DNA of 64,000 nucleotides from Maritalea mobilis (GCF_019800885.1 NZ_JAHVKE010000003.1:1-64000); one strand, 5' to 3'; numbered from the stretch's first letter, positions 26,488-34,754 are shown. The notes: a model not told the origin generated them from the sequence alone. A program made the numbers and translations.

Positions 26488-27020
26488 GTACTGCCGGTAC
26501 CTTTTACATTCGTGCACTTTTCCGGGGGGCATGAAAAACTCTGGAGGCCATGCAACCCGGTATCTCCAATCCGACTGACTATCCGAAAAAGGTGAAAAAA
26601 GTGTTAATGGACAGCTCTTAGCGGCATGCCCAAGCCGGGCCGTTCAGACGTAACCTGAGCAACCAACCGGCCAATTTCGCTCGACTAAAGCGCCCCGGTC
26701 CCCAAGGGGCGGCAGGATGCCCCTGATCCATCTATCGTGGGTCACTCTGGGCCATACTTTTGCATTTGCGTTGATCGGCGTGGCTGGTGGCGCTGCGCGT
26801 ATGGCCATTCGCTTTGCGTCCGATGACCAGGGGGGAGGCGTGAAGCCGCAGCCCATTGGTCAAACAACTGCTCTTCTCCATCAGAAGACGTGACGGTTTG
26901 GAGGAAGTGGGAAAAGCCTCGCCAAGAACGGCTTGGACAAGGCGGCCACGCCAGGGGGTGTGCGTCCACCTGGTGTCACACGCGACCGTCAGGCCGCTGA
27001 CCTGAAAAATTGGGAAAATC
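26488..27020. other. 533-base stretch without a recognised gene
   Basis: This stretch lies between the glycan operon and the left end of the tRNA-Cys element. The 5' part should hold the promoter of the minus-strand operon. Short open frames occur on both strands, but none has a ribosome site or a recognisable protein. It may be decayed mobile DNA, but I could not identify a transposase. Confidence 0.5.
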
Positions 27021-27064
27021 TGGAGGCGAGTACCGGAATCGAACCGGTGTACACGGATTTGCAA
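27021..27064. repeat. attL core: duplicated 3' end of tRNA-Cys
   Basis: These 44 bases are identical to 32301-32344. Read on the minus strand they comprise the CCA end, acceptor 3' strand, T arm and anticodon loop of tRNA-Cys. The 5' half of the tRNA is missing here, so this is the left attachment remnant and not a gene. Confidence 0.9.
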
Positions 27065-27097
27065 CAGTGTATATCCGGCTGATTTTTATAGATAAAT

Positions 27098-27147
27098 TGT
27101 TTAGACAATGGGCCCAAATAGGCGGAACGAAGTGGGAATGTTTAGAC
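27098..27147 (+). repeat. two TGTTTAGAC repeats next to attL
   Basis: TGTTTAGAC occurs at 27098-27106 and 27139-27147, 33 and 74 bases inside the left core. Two more copies in the same orientation lie next to attR. The arrangement is what is expected of arm-type integrase binding sites. Confidence 0.55.
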
Positions 27148-27272
27148 GTGTTTTGTAGTCTGCAAAGCCCATTCCCCAAGCCTCGGCGGGTGTTGTGCGG
27201 AGGCGCGGTTGATAATTGGCAACCATCGGATATGGTCCAGCCAGTGACGAGTATTTGAGAGGGCGTTAGCAG

Positions 27273-27803
27273 ATGCTTGGGAGACTTTTCCGTTCTCTTT
27301 TTCGACCCGCGAAACAGAGATCACCCCATCGCCCGACCTATTCCCCGCAGCCGCCTGTTACTCCGCTCCCTCCCAGAAAGGTTAGTGGCGGATCGGGTCC
27401 GGATCGCACTCCGCCAACACAGATTTTGAAGGGGAAAGCCTACGTCGTTGATGGTGACACGTTAGTAATCAGTGGGACGAAAATTCGGATTTCCGGAATT
27501 GACGCACCAGAACTTCACCATCCATGGGGCAAGAAGTCTAAGTTTGCCATGATCCAGATGTGCAAGGGCCAGATCGTGACGGCCCATATTCAAGAGGAAG
27601 TGTCTTACGACCGGATCGTTGCCAAGTGTTACCTGGCGGACGGAACAGACCTCGCCGCTGAGCTGGTGAAGCAGGGGCTGGCTCTGGACTGGCCGAGGTT
27701 TTCAGGAGGGGCGTACCGACACCTTGAACCAGAAGGCATTAGGAAGAAGCACTGGCGGGCCAATGCCAAACAGCAGGGCAAGCTGAAGCCATCGGAGATG
27801 TAA
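27273..27803 (+). CDS. thermonuclease (SNase-like) domain protein
   Basis: This 176-residue protein has a short basic N-terminus, a Pro-rich linker (about 18-48) and a staphylococcal-nuclease-like OB fold (about 50-150). The catalytic set is intact by position: Asp60 (DGDT), Arg72, Asp77 and Glu80 (GIDAPE), and Arg114 (YDRIVAKCYL). Such calcium-dependent nucleases cut DNA and RNA. There is no convincing signal peptide, although the first residues are basic and partly hydrophobic. The stop lies 4 bases before the start of a 62-residue ORF that is coupled to the ATPase-HEPN gene, so the three may act together. Confidence 0.83.
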   Translation: MLGRLFRSLFRPAKQRSPHRPTYSPQPPVTPLPPRKVSGGSGPDRTPPTQILKGKAYVVDGDTLVISGTKIRISGIDAPELHHPWGKKSKFAMIQMCKGQIVTAHIQEEVSYDRIVAKCYLADGTDLAAELVKQGLALDWPRFSGGAYRHLEPEGIRKKHWRANAKQQGKLKPSEM

Positions 27804-27807
27804 CACT

Positions 27808-27996
27808 GTGATCCTGATTTTTTGGGTCAAGCTAGAGTCCGGCGCTACCGGTCCACAACTGACACTCATCACTGACGCTGTAGCTGGCCGAGGCCTTTCG
27901 CGACTTCGAGAGCGCAATCAGTGGCTGGACGAGAATGAGCGGATGTTGCGTTTTAAGCGCATTCCAATACAAAGGTGGTCGATAGGTGACACATGA
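27808..27996 (+). CDS. small ORF coupled to nuclease and ATPase genes
   Basis: This 62-residue ORF uses GTG, starts 4 bases after the nuclease stop, and its TGA overlaps the ATG of the next gene (ATGA). That packing suggests a real small gene or at least a translational coupler. The product begins hydrophobic (MILIFWV) and ends basic, with no recognisable domain. A GGAG lies about 12 bases upstream of the GTG, which is far. It could be a small regulatory or antitoxin-like partner, but that is guesswork. Confidence 0.5.
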   Translation: MILIFWVKLESGATGPQLTLITDAVAGRGLSRLRERNQWLDENERMLRFKRIPIQRWSIGDT

Positions 27997-30044
27997 TTTC
28001 TGACGTTGAAAGGCAATGGTTCATAAACGCATTGGCTCGGCACTTCACAGTGACGTGGGAGCGTGATCGACGAGTTGTAAACACGGATATCTATGTGGCC
28101 TTACTGCGCCCAGCAGCTCGAATTTCGCAAACTTTCGGCTTTGAGAAGGAAATCCCGTTTTTCTTATCTTTCTATCCAACGCTGCAAGCGCGCTCGATGC
28201 AGGCAATTGAACAGATTTGTCGTGAGCAGCCCCTTGCTGGACGCATCGACCCCACCGTTGCTTTCTTCTATTCTCCAGATCCCAAACTCCATGAATGGGT
28301 TGCTCAATATCAATCTGAAAATCCGGAAAACCGCATAATTGTTCCAGTATCTAAGGCATCACTTGATAACGCCATCGATGATGCTTGGTCATTTGTGAAT
28401 GACCTCAAGCGCAACTTGTTTATAAGAAACCTCTTTGATTACAAGTTGCCGCTTAAGTCTGACCGCTATTTTTATGGGCGAGAAGATATAGTAGCTGCTA
28501 TTTGCGATAACGTGAGGAAATCTCAGAATAGTGGTATCTTTGGTTTGCGAAAGACGGGTAAAACATCAGTACTGCTCAAGGTCCAGCGAAGTCTCCAAAA
28601 GGCAAAAGACGTGGAGACTATCTTCTTTGATTGTAAAAACCGACCTATTCGGAGAGCATCTTGTGATGACCTAACGGCGAGGATCATTCAAGAGATCGAC
28701 AAGGTCTTTAATAAAAAGTACACGCAGAAAATAGGCGAAGGCATCGATGTGTTTGATGTTCTAGCTGATGCCGTGCAGTCGATTCCAAAGAAAAAGAAGC
28801 TCTGCCTAATATTCGATGAGATCGAGTATATTTCACCAATCTCTCCAACAGACACACATTGGGTTCAAGACTTTATTGATTTTTGGCAGGCCCTTTGGAC
28901 CATTCAAACGCAGTCTGAAAAAATTTCCTATGTTGTGTGTGGTGTGAACCCAACGGTTTGCGACGTTGATAGGTTTGAAAGTTCAGCTGTGGCTGGCCGT
29001 ACGGTCCAAAACCCTATGTTCAGTATCTTTAACATCCATTATCTTAGAGGCCTAGAGATAGATAATCTAAGGAACATGATCCAGTTTTTCGGCTCTCGCA
29101 TGGGCTTATTCTTCTCCAACGAAGCTATTGATTACCTGTTTGAGCAATACGGTGGGCATCCACTACTAACAAGACTCGCCTGTAGCTTTCAACATGAACT
29201 TTTAGAAGCACAGGCCGGCGAACGGCCTGTGCGTATCACACTCGATGACATTATGGCGTGCTCAAAAGAGCGAGACGCCGAGCTTAGTGCATATTGTGGC
29301 CACGTGGTTTCGGAGATCGCTGAACTATATCCCCAAGAGTATGAGCTGTTGAAGATACTTGCCGCCGGTGAGGTGGCTGATTTTTCCACGCTGGCGTCTC
29401 GAAACGAAGACATACGGCATATTCGTGACTATGGGCTTGTCGAAGTTCCAAGCGGAGCAATGCCACGGTTTCGAATCCCAGTGGTTAAGCGATACCTGCA
29501 GCAAACCGAACGAGAAGCGATTTTAGCCGATGAAGAAAGTAGGTTTGGACACAAGGATCAAAGGGTGGCGTGGCTAAAGCGGCGATCAAAATCGATCATT
29601 GAGGACCTAATACTTCTTAACGAAGAGCGAATGCAAAATGGACTTTTCGCAATGTACCCAAGTTCTACAAGCCTAAAGGGGCACCAGTTTGTTGAGGTGC
29701 CTCTCGTTGAAAATGAGGGCGATGCAATTTCGTTCTTGGTTCATGCACACAAGCATCTTGTTGAGCCTGCCGATAAATTTCTAAGCGGTGGCGTTGCTAA
29801 GAACGCTGATTTCGAAAGTGAACTTCCAAGCTTACGCCGTTCATTCATGAGGTTGAAAGCATATCGAAACAAGCACTGTCATATTGAGCTGAACGAACAC
29901 ACAGAAAAAGGGTACGCGAGCTTTCTGCAAGAAGACTTTGAGGGAGTTCCGATTTCTGACGTTGAGGGTGGTTGGTTTAAGATGCAGAGGCGGATTATGG
30001 ATAACATCCACGTTGCGCTCCAGGCTGAGATCGCGAACCTTTGA
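27993..30044 (+). CDS. P-loop ATPase with C-terminal HEPN-like domain
   Basis: This 683-residue protein has an unassigned alpha/beta N-terminal region (1-155) and an ATPase core (about 160-420). Walker A is GLRKTGKT at 184-191 and Walker B ends at Asp275-Glu276 (LCLIFDEIEY). A winged-helix-like part (about 445-505) follows, then a helical C-terminus (about 530-683). The C-terminus contains RNKHCH at 625-630, the R-x4-H pattern of HEPN ribonucleases, which are common effectors in defence and toxin systems. It resembles archaeal/STAND-type ATPases. Codon and base use are AT-rich, unlike the flanks. It probably senses a trigger through the N-terminal part and cuts RNA when activated; this is inference. 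No known named system is claimed. Confidence 0.78.
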   Translation: MISDVERQWFINALARHFTVTWERDRRVVNTDIYVALLRPAARISQTFGFEKEIPFFLSFYPTLQARSMQAIEQICREQPLAGRIDPTVAFFYSPDPKLHEWVAQYQSENPENRIIVPVSKASLDNAIDDAWSFVNDLKRNLFIRNLFDYKLPLKSDRYFYGREDIVAAICDNVRKSQNSGIFGLRKTGKTSVLLKVQRSLQKAKDVETIFFDCKNRPIRRASCDDLTARIIQEIDKVFNKKYTQKIGEGIDVFDVLADAVQSIPKKKKLCLIFDEIEYISPISPTDTHWVQDFIDFWQALWTIQTQSEKISYVVCGVNPTVCDVDRFESSAVAGRTVQNPMFSIFNIHYLRGLEIDNLRNMIQFFGSRMGLFFSNEAIDYLFEQYGGHPLLTRLACSFQHELLEAQAGERPVRITLDDIMACSKERDAELSAYCGHVVSEIAELYPQEYELLKILAAGEVADFSTLASRNEDIRHIRDYGLVEVPSGAMPRFRIPVVKRYLQQTEREAILADEESRFGHKDQRVAWLKRRSKSIIEDLILLNEERMQNGLFAMYPSSTSLKGHQFVEVPLVENEGDAISFLVHAHKHLVEPADKFLSGGVAKNADFESELPSLRRSFMRLKAYRNKHCHIELNEHTEKGYASFLQEDFEGVPISDVEGGWFKMQRRIMDNIHVALQAEIANL

Positions 30045-30907
30045 AGAGCGGGATAAGGAACGTTCTTGGCCAATGCAGCTGGGCAGAAAATCAACACACA
30101 TGCTCTTTTCTCGGTTTTGGAGTGCGATCCGGACCTTTTCAGAACGGTCATGATTGACGTCTGGTCTGTCAGGCCTCCCTCAGGCGCTATATCGCTACGC
30201 ACATCCAAGCTGTGCCGATGAGCCGACATGTCGCGATTGGTCCGTTTAGATCGCCTACCTAGCGTCTTCGGTAGCTCCCGGTTCCGGAGTGATGGCAAGC
30301 CGTGCGCGTGTTTGCGTCAAGAACGTCGCTACTTTGGTGGTGTTTGCGGTTTTGAATCGTCGGCGTCGGGCTCCTAGCTGCCTTGCGGGCATGCCGTGAT
30401 ATGCTCGATTTTCAGCCGTTCTCAACCTCCTCTTTCTCTTTCCGCGCCCGATATCCTCGCACTGGCGGCGAATGACCGGTCTCTGCTCCCCGCTGAATTC
30501 AACCGAGGCCGTCTCCCCCGCATCGTTAATTCAATCTGAGGCGCAACGGCTAGCCTTCTGCCCCCGGAGACGTCAAGGATCGGAGGGGGCGGGAGGCGGG
30601 TCATGTATCCCCCACACTCCTTGTTGTGATATGCATTTAGTGACACCGCTGGCGCTGCTTAGCGGCTCTGAACATGGGGTGAGTAACGATTTGTTACGTT
30701 TGTTGCGGCGTGGGTATATACGTTTAGTGACACCGCAGTTGATCTCGCCAAGCAAGGGCGCTTGCCCAAGCGCGCTTGCACCTCCTAGCGTCTCTCTCAA
30801 CCAGTTTGCATGGGAACAGAATTCTCATTCAGCCGGTCAGGATGCGCGAACCTTTATTGGGGTTTCGCTCGGGGTTCGTGAGATCAGTTGTCGGAGCTTT
30901 GGGAAAG
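30045..30907. other. 863-base non-coding stretch inside the element
   Basis: No convincing gene is seen on either strand: short frames lack ribosome sites and known domains. The right half holds a 14-base direct repeat (30636 and 30723) and several AT-rich patches ahead of the integrase leader ORF. It probably contains the integrase promoter and sites for an excision factor. Confidence 0.55.
30636..30736 (+). repeat. 14-base direct repeat TTTAGTGACACCGC
   Basis: TTTAGTGACACCGC occurs at 30636-30649 and 30723-30736, starts 87 bases apart, upstream of the integrase leader ORF. Regulator or excisionase binding sites are plausible. Confidence 0.5.
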
Positions 30908-31081
30908 ATGCCGTCGAACAAAATTGAGCATCAGGCACTGAGGTTGCTCTCCGCGTTTGAGCGGGCCGGGAAGCAGGTCAGCCGTGTCACTATTGATGGC
31001 CGCAAGATTGAGCTTGTGCTCGCGTCAGGCGAAGATGCGGACGAATTCGACAGGATCGATATGCGCCATGGCCAAGCGTGA
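30908..31081 (+). CDS. small integrase-leader protein
   Basis: This 57-residue protein (MPSNKIEHQAL...) overlaps the integrase start by 14 bases and so is translationally coupled to it. It is charged, without membrane segments. Short conserved ORFs in this position are common upstream of tRNA-targeting integrases in Rhodobacteraceae. It may be a directionality or regulatory factor, but there is no clear helix-turn-helix. GGGAAAG lies immediately before the ATG, close for a ribosome site. Confidence 0.6.
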   Translation: MPSNKIEHQALRLLSAFERAGKQVSRVTIDGRKIELVLASGEDADEFDRIDMRHGQA

Positions 31082-32078
31082 GCTTCCCAAACACGTCTAC
31101 CGGCAACGCAACGGTATCTACTTCCAACGGCGTGGGTGGCCGTCGCAGAAGTTCCAAAGCGAGTTCGGTACGCCGGAGTTCTGGCGCGAATATGCGGGCA
31201 TTCTCTCTCAGAAAGACAGGCCGCGCGTGGTCGTTTCCCGCAACTTCGGCGCGTTGATCGATGACTATCGCAAGTCGCCGAGGTATCGGAACCTTAAGCC
31301 GCGCACGGGGCTGGACTACGACAAGCACCTCGACTTCTTTCGGGAGATCATGGGCGAGGCCAATCCGGCCAAGATGCAGCGCAAGGACGTGATCCGGCTG
31401 CGAGACTCGAACGCCGATAAGGCCTATTTCGCGAACTATTCGCTCCGCGTTTTGCGCGTGCTCATGGAGCACTGTGTCGATCTTGGCTGGCGTGACTCGA
31501 ACCCAGCGCGCGGTGTGCCTGAGTTGAAGTCCCAGAAGCGCCCACAGCGTGAGCCATGGCCGCAAGAGCTTCTGGACGCCTATCGCGCCGCCTGCGAGCT
31601 GGGCACCAGAGAGCGGCTCGTGATGGAGCTATGCGTCGGCACCGGTCAGCGGATCGGGGACGTTCTCAACATGCGCTGGTCAAACATCGAAGATGGCGCT
31701 GTCTGGGTCCGGCAGAGCAAGACCTCGAAAGAGCTGTGGGTTCCGATCCTGCCCGAGCTGCAAGCTGCGCTGGACGCCGCCAGCCGCCATTCCGTGTTCA
31801 TCCTGACGAATGAACGGGGCGCGAACCGGTGGTCTTACAGGGGCGCGTCAGCGGCTGTCAGGAAGGTCAGGGAGCGGATCGGGGCTACGGCCTACGATAT
31901 TCACTCATGGCGCTACAACGCCGCCTGTGAGCTGGTGGAGGCGGGTTGCAGCGATGACCTTATCGCTTCCGTCACTGGTCAAAGCCCCGCCATGGTCCAG
32001 CACTACACGAAGAAGGTGCGCCAGCGAGTGCGCGCTGTGCGGGCGCAGCAGCTACGCACCGACCTAAAGCGGTCCTGA
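31068..32078 (+). CDS. int: tyrosine-type site-specific integrase
   Basis: This 336-residue tyrosine recombinase has an N-terminal SAM-like core-binding region (about 60-155) and a C-terminal catalytic domain. Catalytic residues are Arg195 (GQRIGD), the lysine in RQSKTSK, His279 and Arg282 (HSWR), and nucleophile Tyr313 (HYTK). The third His/Trp position appears as Gln in TGQSPA. It is transcribed toward the tRNA-Cys and ends 222 bases before attR, the usual arrangement for integrases that use tRNA 3' ends. The start MAKREL is chosen because upstream sequence belongs to the overlapping leader ORF. Confidence 0.92.
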   Translation: MAKRELPKHVYRQRNGIYFQRRGWPSQKFQSEFGTPEFWREYAGILSQKDRPRVVVSRNFGALIDDYRKSPRYRNLKPRTGLDYDKHLDFFREIMGEANPAKMQRKDVIRLRDSNADKAYFANYSLRVLRVLMEHCVDLGWRDSNPARGVPELKSQKRPQREPWPQELLDAYRAACELGTRERLVMELCVGTGQRIGDVLNMRWSNIEDGAVWVRQSKTSKELWVPILPELQAALDAASRHSVFILTNERGANRWSYRGASAAVRKVRERIGATAYDIHSWRYNAACELVEAGCSDDLIASVTGQSPAMVQHYTKKVRQRVRAVRAQQLRTDLKRS

Positions 32079-32232
32079 GCTCGAGACACGTTTTCGTGCG
32101 ACCTGGCGCTTTCCCTTGTCCCCTCGATCGAAGCCCTCGCAGAGCGGGCGCGCGTCCGACGCTCTAAGTCCGTTTTGGACGTGTTCTTGCCGTCGCGATG
32201 AGCGCCGAAACGCGAACAGAACAAAAACAGAA

Positions 32233-32253
32233 TGTTTAGACAAATGTTTAGAC
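32233..32253 (+). repeat. two TGTTTAGAC repeats next to attR
   Basis: TGTTTAGAC is found at 32233-32241 and 32245-32253, about 50-70 bases inside the right core, in the same orientation as the copies near attL. Probable integrase arm sites. Confidence 0.55.
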
Positions 32254-32300
32254 GCGCCGTTCGGTGCGCGCCCAGAATCCGCTAAGCCATTGAAATTAAA

Positions 32301-32344
32301 TGGAGGCGAGTACCGGAATCGAACCGGTGTACACGGATTTGCAA
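32301..32344. repeat. attR core within tRNA-Cys
   Basis: This second copy of the 44-base repeat coincides with the 3' part of the intact tRNA-Cys, beginning exactly at its encoded CCA. Integration has therefore preserved a complete tRNA at the right end. Confidence 0.9.
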
Positions 32345-32374
32345 TCCGCTGCGTCACCACTCCGCCAACTCGCC
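32301..32374 (-). tRNA. tRNA-Cys (GCA)
   Basis: The minus strand folds into a 74-nt tRNA. The acceptor stem is GGCGAGT/ACTCGCC, the anticodon loop TTGCAAA gives anticodon GCA, the T arm is ACCGG-TTCGATT-CCGGT, and the 3' CCA is encoded. It is the integration target of the neighbouring element. Confidence 0.95.
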
Positions 32375-32573
32375 GCCGTGGTGTGTTCGGTCAGGTAGCC
32401 CATCGTTGGGTCCAGCGCAAGATGCCTTGCATGGAGCACTCGTGGCACCGGCTATGGACGTCACGCCACATGTGGCGCGAAACCACCTTCCTCGGGCATC
32501 CGCGTGGTTGCGCGGCCCTGCGGCCTGTGCGAAGACACGTGACAACGCTAACTAGACGACGCGGTTCAGCTAC

Positions 32574-33230
32574 ATGACGGATTTCGCTTCCCGTCGCGTT
32601 ACCATGGTGGACACGCAGGTGCGCCCCTCGGACGTGACCAAGTTTACCATCATCGATGCGATGCTCGAGGTTCCGCGCGAGGAATTCGTGCCGGATACCA
32701 AGCGCGAGCTGGCTTACGTTGGCGGCCCGATCGAGATCGCGCCGCACCGTCAGCTTCTCGACGCGCGCTCCACGGCCAAGATGCTCGATGCGCTGGAACT
32801 CGAACCCACGGACGTGGTGCTCGAAATCGGCTCAGGCCTTGGCTACATCACGGCGCTTCTGGCCCGCATGACCGAAGCGGTCGTGGCGCTGGAGGAAGAC
32901 GGCGAACTTGCCGCCGAGGCCGAAGCGACGCTTGGCGCGCAAGGTGTCGTGAATGCCGCCGTCATCACCGGTCCGCTGCCCGAGGGCGCGGCGAAGCATG
33001 GCCCCTTTGACGCCATCGTGATCTCGGGCGGTGTCGAGGAGGTTCCGACCTCGCTTTACGATCAACTCAAGCCGGGCGGTCAGATCATCGCGATCTTCAT
33101 GGAAGGCGCCCTGGGTGAGGTGCGCATCGGGTTCAAATCGCCCGAGGGCCATGTCAGCTGGCGGATGGAATTCAACGCGACGGCCGAGGTTTTGCCGGGC
33201 TTCGCCCGCGCCCCGAGCTTCGTGTTCTGA
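32574..33230 (+). CDS. pcm: protein-L-isoaspartate O-methyltransferase family protein
   Basis: This 218-residue Rossmann-fold methyltransferase contains the SAM-binding VLEIGSGLGYITALLARM and a PCMT-type N-terminus (VREEFVP-like PREEFVP). The family repairs isoaspartyl residues using S-adenosylmethionine. In alphaproteobacteria this variant commonly sits just before tolC, as here (105 bases), and its real substrate is not established. The start is the ATG at MTDFASRR. Confidence 0.85.
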   Translation: MTDFASRRVTMVDTQVRPSDVTKFTIIDAMLEVPREEFVPDTKRELAYVGGPIEIAPHRQLLDARSTAKMLDALELEPTDVVLEIGSGLGYITALLARMTEAVVALEEDGELAAEAEATLGAQGVVNAAVITGPLPEGAAKHGPFDAIVISGGVEEVPTSLYDQLKPGGQIIAIFMEGALGEVRIGFKSPEGHVSWRMEFNATAEVLPGFARAPSFVF

Positions 33231-33335
33231 ACAGCGCTCGGGCGACGGAAACCGGCGCCCGCTGCGTGCAAACCAAAGCGAAATCGGGCAAGCCGGAGCG
33301 GTCTTCGGATGCCCAGCATAGGGTGGTATGAGCGC

Positions 33336-34754
33336 ATGCAGTTTCCGATGAAGCCGACCTTCCAAAGGATCAGGGCGGGGCTGCGCCTGACTTTGGCAGC
33401 GGGCGCGTTGGCCCTGGGTGGAATGGCAATGCCGGCCTCGGCGGATTCGCTCCGGCAGGCTATGGTCGATGCCTATGCCAATTCCTTCCTTCTGGAGCAG
33501 AATCGCTACCTTCTTCGGATCGACGATGAAGGTGTGGCGCAGGCCATGGCGGCCCTGCGCCCGGTGCTCAATTTCGTGGCCTCCATGGACCGGGACCTTG
33601 TTGCGGATACCACCACATCGACGGCCTCGCTGGTCGCGGAATGGGTGATCTACCAAGGCGGCGGCCGACGTGCCGCGATCGAAGGCGCGCGCGAGACCTT
33701 GCTGGCCGCCCGTCAGGAGCTTGTCGCGCTCGAGCAGCAGGTGCTGCTCGATGCAGTCACGGCCTACATGAATGTCTGGCGCGATATCCAGGTGGTCAAC
33801 GTGCGCGAACGGAACGTGCGCGTGATCACGCAGCAATTGCGCGCCGCGCGCGACCGGTTCGAGGTGGGCGAAGACACGCGGACCGACGTGGCCCAGGCCG
33901 AGGCGGCACTGGCGCAAGCGCGCTCGGAACTTGCTGCCGCGCAGGGGACGCTGGAGATCAGCCGCGAACTCTTCAACCTCGCCATCGGACGGTACCCGAG
34001 CGGTCTGTCGGGGCCTGGGTCGATTCCGGGCCTGCCGCGGACCGAGGCCGAGGCCGAAGCGCTGGCCCGGCAGAGCCACCCCAACGTGCTTGCGCTTCAG
34101 CACGAGGTGACCGCCGCAGAACTCGCCGTGGCCGAGGCACGGTCGGCCTACCTGCCTAGCGTTACGTTGGATGGCCGGTATTCCTACACCGATGTCGATC
34201 CTACGCCGTTCACCGGTAATCCGGGCGAAGGGGCCTCCATCGGCATCACCCTGACCCAACCGATCTATCGGGGCGGGCAGCTTGCCTCGTTCGAGCGCCA
34301 GGCGCTGGCGCAGGCCGCCGCCGTGCGCGCGGGCCTCAACCAGCAGGTGCTGGTCAACGTGCAGCAGGTCGGCAATGCCTGGGCGCAGATGCGCATCGCC
34401 AACGCCCAGATCCAGGCCGCGGATCAGCAGATCACGGCCGCTGAACTGGCGTTCGAGGGCGTACAGGAAGAGGCATCTCTGGGCGCGCGCACAACGCTTG
34501 ACGTGCTCGATGCCGAACAGGACGTGCTCGATGCCCGGATCGCGCGCATCCAGGCGCAGGCCGATCTTTACGTCGCTTCCTATTCCCTGCTGGCCGCGTC
34601 CGGCCTTTTGACCGTGGAGCATCTGGGCCTTCATGTGCCCGAATACGATCCGGCGGCCTATGCCGAGCTCTTCGGTCGTGCCCCCGCCCGCTTTGCCTCG
34701 CCGCAGGGCGCGCAACTGGACAGCGTGTTGCAGCGGGTCGGCCGCTCGGATTGA
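33336..34754 (+). CDS. tolC: TolC-family outer-membrane efflux channel
   Basis: This roughly 472-residue protein has a signal peptide (hydrophobic LTLAAGALALGGMAMPASA, cleaved before DSLRQAM). Two outer-membrane-efflux repeats follow, dominated by long Ala/Gln/Glu-rich coiled-coil helices. It forms the trimeric outer-membrane/periplasmic duct for type I secretion and drug efflux pumps. In-frame starts at 33309 and 33348 are possible; 33336 is chosen as a compromise because a GGTGG lies upstream. It follows pcm and precedes a PopZ-like gene, the usual Rhodobacterales order. Confidence 0.87.
   Translation: MQFPMKPTFQRIRAGLRLTLAAGALALGGMAMPASADSLRQAMVDAYANSFLLEQNRYLLRIDDEGVAQAMAALRPVLNFVASMDRDLVADTTTSTASLVAEWVIYQGGGRRAAIEGARETLLAARQELVALEQQVLLDAVTAYMNVWRDIQVVNVRERNVRVITQQLRAARDRFEVGEDTRTDVAQAEAALAQARSELAAAQGTLEISRELFNLAIGRYPSGLSGPGSIPGLPRTEAEAEALARQSHPNVLALQHEVTAAELAVAEARSAYLPSVTLDGRYSYTDVDPTPFTGNPGEGASIGITLTQPIYRGGQLASFERQALAQAAAVRAGLNQQVLVNVQQVGNAWAQMRIANAQIQAADQQITAAELAFEGVQEEASLGARTTLDVLDAEQDVLDARIARIQAQADLYVASYSLLAASGLLTVEHLGLHVPEYDPAAYAELFGRAPARFASPQGAQLDSVLQRVGRSD

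Larger units (their letters stand above)
27021..32344. mobile_element. integrative element in tRNA-Cys with ATPase-HEPN cargo
   Basis: A 44-base perfect direct repeat (27021-27064 and 32301-32344) corresponds to the 3' 44 nt of tRNA-Cys and bounds about 5.3 kb. A tyrosine integrase is encoded at the right end next to the intact tRNA. Cargo is a nuclease-like gene, a small ORF and an ATPase-HEPN gene in one operon; about 45% GC was counted in one 60-base line of the latter. Four TGTTTAGAC copies flank the cores. No replication, conjugation or phage structural genes are visible, so it is a small satellite-like or defence-island-like element. Confidence 0.88.

Noticed and set aside
26488-27020. 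Possible transposase remnant
   Set aside because: Short frames on both strands gave no recognisable transposase motif and no terminal inverted repeats were seen.
27021-27064. A tRNA-like sequence at the left of the element
   Set aside because: Only the 3' 44 nt are present; there is no acceptor 5' strand or D arm, so it is an attachment remnant and not a second tRNA-Cys.
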